Part shown: positions 62,063 through 64,000 of the stretch, piece after piece
Layout of the letters: the number at the start of each line of letters is the position of its first letter
Position numbering within the stretch: the first letter of the stretch is position 1
DNA from: Betaproteobacteria bacterium
Lineage (GTDB): Bacteria; Pseudomonadota; Gammaproteobacteria; Burkholderiales; Eutrophovitaceae
NCBI GenBank assembly: GCA_020354125.1
Contig: CP070643.1
Span: forward strand, 2,650,372 to 2,714,371
Length of the DNA: 64,000 bases
Reading direction: 5' to 3'
Program-made: the position numbers and the translations under genes
The notes under the pieces: model-generated
What the model saw: the letters and a program-made list of their open reading frames with translations, nothing else
What the model was told of the DNA's origin: nothing
Database searches by the model: none

Positions 62063-64000
62063 GCACCGAACAGCAGATTCGTCAGTTCAATTCGATTGCG
62101 CTGGATCCAGCAAACTCGGTTGTCATAGAAGCGTGTGCCGGTTCTGGAAAGACCTGGTTGCTGGTGTCACGTATTGTTCGGTTGTTGTTGGCGGGTGTGC
62201 GTCCATCGGAAATTCTGGCAATCACTTTCACCCGCAAGGCAGCGCAGGAAATGCAGGCACGTCTGCACGAATGGTTACATCTGCTTGCAACTGCGGATGA
62301 TGACGAAGTCAGACGTTTTCTACATGATCGTGAAGCAGCGGAAGGGCAAATTGACGACCTGATGCCGCGAGCGCGCGCATTGTTCGAGGAGTTTCTGGTC
62401 GATCAGCCCGGCATCACCATCAACACGTTTCATGGCTGGTTCTTGCAGCTGTTGAAACGCGCACCGCTGGCTGCCGGCGCTGCCAGTGGTACCAATCTGG
62501 TGGAACGCACCTTCCCGCTCATTGGCGAAGCGTGGGAGAGCTTTGCCGAAGCCCTGCAACACAACCCGGACAGCCCCGTCGCGCACGCGCTCAACTGGTT
62601 GTTTGAATCCTACGGCCTGGAGAATACACGTGGCCTGCTGACGAACTTCCTCGCCAAACGTGCCGAGTGGTGGTCGTTTACGTCGGATCGAGACGAATCT
62701 GTCGCATCAGCGCTGCAAGACATGCGATCACGGATGCCGGTAGCGCCGAATGAGGATGTTGTCACGACGCTGCTTTACGACGACGCGGTCAGTAGCGACA
62801 TTATGGAATACGCTGATTTGCTCGAGCGCAATGCGACCGACACCGATGTTGGTCTCGCCGCGAAACTGCGGGCCGCCTGCGAAGAGACGTCCGTTGGTGC
62901 TCAGTTCGATGGAATCTGCTCGGTCGCGTTCAGACTCGATGGCAAGCCACGTGTGCGCAAGGCAAATAACAAGACGGAAAAACGGCTTGGCGCGGATGGC
63001 CAGCAAAGGTTGCTGACTCTGCATGCCGACATTTGTGACAGGGTGGCAGAGGTTCGCGCCAAGCGCGTCGAGCAGCTTGTTTACCGCCTCAACGAAGCCG
63101 CTCTTTTATGCGGCACCGAGCTGCTGGACCGTTATCAGTCGATTAAACGCGAGCGCGGCCTGATTGACTACACTGACGTCGAGTGGCGTACCTGGTCGTT
63201 GCTCACCACCAGCGATTACGCCGAATACATGCAATACCGGCTCGACGCGCGATATAAACACATTCTGCTCGACGAATTTCAGGACACCAACCCGTTGCAA
63301 TGGCAGATCCTCAGAACCTGGCTGGAAGCGTCTGCCGAGGTTCAGTCACAGCCGCAGGTGTTTCTGGTGGGGGATCCGAAGCAATCGATCTACCGTTTTC
63401 GCCGCGCTGAGCCGCGACTTTTTGAGATGGCGCGTGGCTATTTGCAGCAACGCTATGACGCGCAGGTACTGGAGCTGGATATTACCCGCCGCAACGCACC
63501 GCCTGTGGTATCGGTGGTTAACACACTGTTCAGCGGTTTGAGCGAAGCATTTCCCGAACATGTCGCATATCGTGCGGAGTTACCGGGAACGGTGCAGATC
63601 TTGCCGCTGTTTGGTGCCGATGCAGTGGATCAAGTGCAAGCGGAGCGCTGGCGTAATCCGCTCGATTCCCCGCGCGCCGACGTTATGGATCGCCGCCGCG
63701 AACGTGAAGCGGAAGAGCTTGCCAGGCGCATTGGGCAGATGGTGGGCCGCTGGCAAATCAACGATGGCGATGAACCGCGTCCGCTGCGGTTCGAAGACAT
63801 TTATATCCTGGTTCGACGCCGCACTCATCTGGACATATACGAGAGATCGTTGCGGCATGCGCGAATTCCGTACATCAGTTCGCGCCAGGGCGGCTTGCTC
63901 GACACGCTCGAAGCCGCAGACCTCACGTCCTTGTTGCAGTTTCTGGTAATTCCGTTCGCTGACATCCATTTGGCATCTGCGCTGCGCTCGCCGGTTTTTT
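62059..64000 (+). CDS. AddA-like UvrD/RecB-family helicase-nuclease (partial, runs off the window)
   Basis: The first 647 codons are present and the frame is open to the end of the window. Walker A is ACAGSGKTWLLVSR at about residue 30, then TFTRKAAQEM, the Walker B LLDEFQDTNPLQW, VGDPKQSIYRFRRAE and LELDITRRN, all motifs of UvrD/RecB-family (SF1A) helicases. ATGA at 62059-62062 overlaps the AddB-like stop. By partner and size it is AddA/AdnA-like, and the C-terminal nuclease domain would be outside the window. It acts in double-strand break repair. Confidence 0.92.
   Translation, partial: MSTEQQIRQFNSIALDPANSVVIEACAGSGKTWLLVSRIVRLLLAGVRPSEILAITFTRKAAQEMQARLHEWLHLLATADDDEVRRFLHDREAAEGQIDDLMPRARALFEEFLVDQPGITINTFHGWFLQLLKRAPLAAGAASGTNLVERTFPLIGEAWESFAEALQHNPDSPVAHALNWLFESYGLENTRGLLTNFLAKRAEWWSFTSDRDESVASALQDMRSRMPVAPNEDVVTTLLYDDAVSSDIMEYADLLERNATDTDVGLAAKLRAACEETSVGAQFDGICSVAFRLDGKPRVRKANNKTEKRLGADGQQRLLTLHADICDRVAEVRAKRVEQLVYRLNEAALLCGTELLDRYQSIKRERGLIDYTDVEWRTWSLLTTSDYAEYMQYRLDARYKHILLDEFQDTNPLQWQILRTWLEASAEVQSQPQVFLVGDPKQSIYRFRRAEPRLFEMARGYLQQRYDAQVLELDITRRNAPPVVSVVNTLFSGLSEAFPEHVAYRAELPGTVQILPLFGADAVDQVQAERWRNPLDSPRADVMDRRREREAEELARRIGQMVGRWQINDGDEPRPLRFEDIYILVRRRTHLDIYERSLRHARIPYISSRQGGLLDTLEAADLTSLLQFLVIPFADIHLASALRSPVF

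Overview
The window looks like chromosomal DNA of a betaproteobacterium, probably of Burkholderiales type. I infer this from gene content and order: a trxA-rho-rpmE series, a block of oligoribonuclease, M48 peptidase, pterin carbinolamine dehydratase, RsgA and a CobD/CbiB-family protein as I remember it from Burkholderiales, a PhaM-like polyhydroxyalkanoate (PHA) granule regulator, a phasin, the Hsp15/Hsp33 pair and a MaeB-type malic enzyme. By eye the G+C content is in the upper fifties. No rRNA, tRNA, CRISPR array, prophage or complete insertion sequence was seen. The last gene runs off the right edge.

Layout. 0-17.4 kb is a carbohydrate-acid region: glutathione S-transferase, cyclophilin-like protein, the four-carbon acid-sugar pair OtnK/OtnC, then (after cell-envelope and housekeeping genes) a fumarylacetoacetate-hydrolase-family protein and an SDR of the L-fuconate type, a sugar ABC importer lacking its binding protein, and a UxaA-type dehydratase. 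17.4-31.4 kb is mostly housekeeping and stress genes (PhaM, peptidase, TraB/GumN, malic enzyme, Nudix, YbaK, carbonic anhydrase, a long MscS channel, patatin). 31.6-34.6 kb is a module of carbon-starvation transporter CstA, a small protein ending in Cys-Cys, and an ArsA/Get3-like ATPase. 34.7-40.0 kb holds an epimerase, a SoxYZ-like carrier, an enoyl-CoA hydratase and a MetF-like protein. 40.0-46.6 kb is the rsgA-phhB-M48-orn block, with a short MscS, a cis-3-chloroacrylate-dehalogenase-like tautomerase and a membrane protein lying between rsgA and phhB. 46.8-52.9 kb carries phosphoglucose isomerase, a phasin and two thiolases (carbon storage). 53-64 kb holds Hsp15, Hsp33, a GT39 glycosyltransferase, L31, Rho, thioredoxin, a 7Fe ferredoxin and an AddB/AddA-like recombination pair.

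How the genes fit together. Two themes recur: catabolism of sugar acids through non-phosphorylative and kinase routes, and storage or overflow carbon metabolism (phasin, PhaM, thiolases, MaeB, CstA).

The most unusual structure is non-coding. Two MITE-like elements with different terminal repeats are each flanked by TA, and each sits exactly in the stop codon of a gene. In both cases removing the element regenerates a TAA stop, and in one it regenerates a TAATG stop/start coupling. In addition, short degenerate tandem repeats (15, 17, 23 and about 140 bp) sit on gene 3' ends and copy or span the stop codons of phhB, a DUF6494 gene, arsA-like and phaA-like genes.
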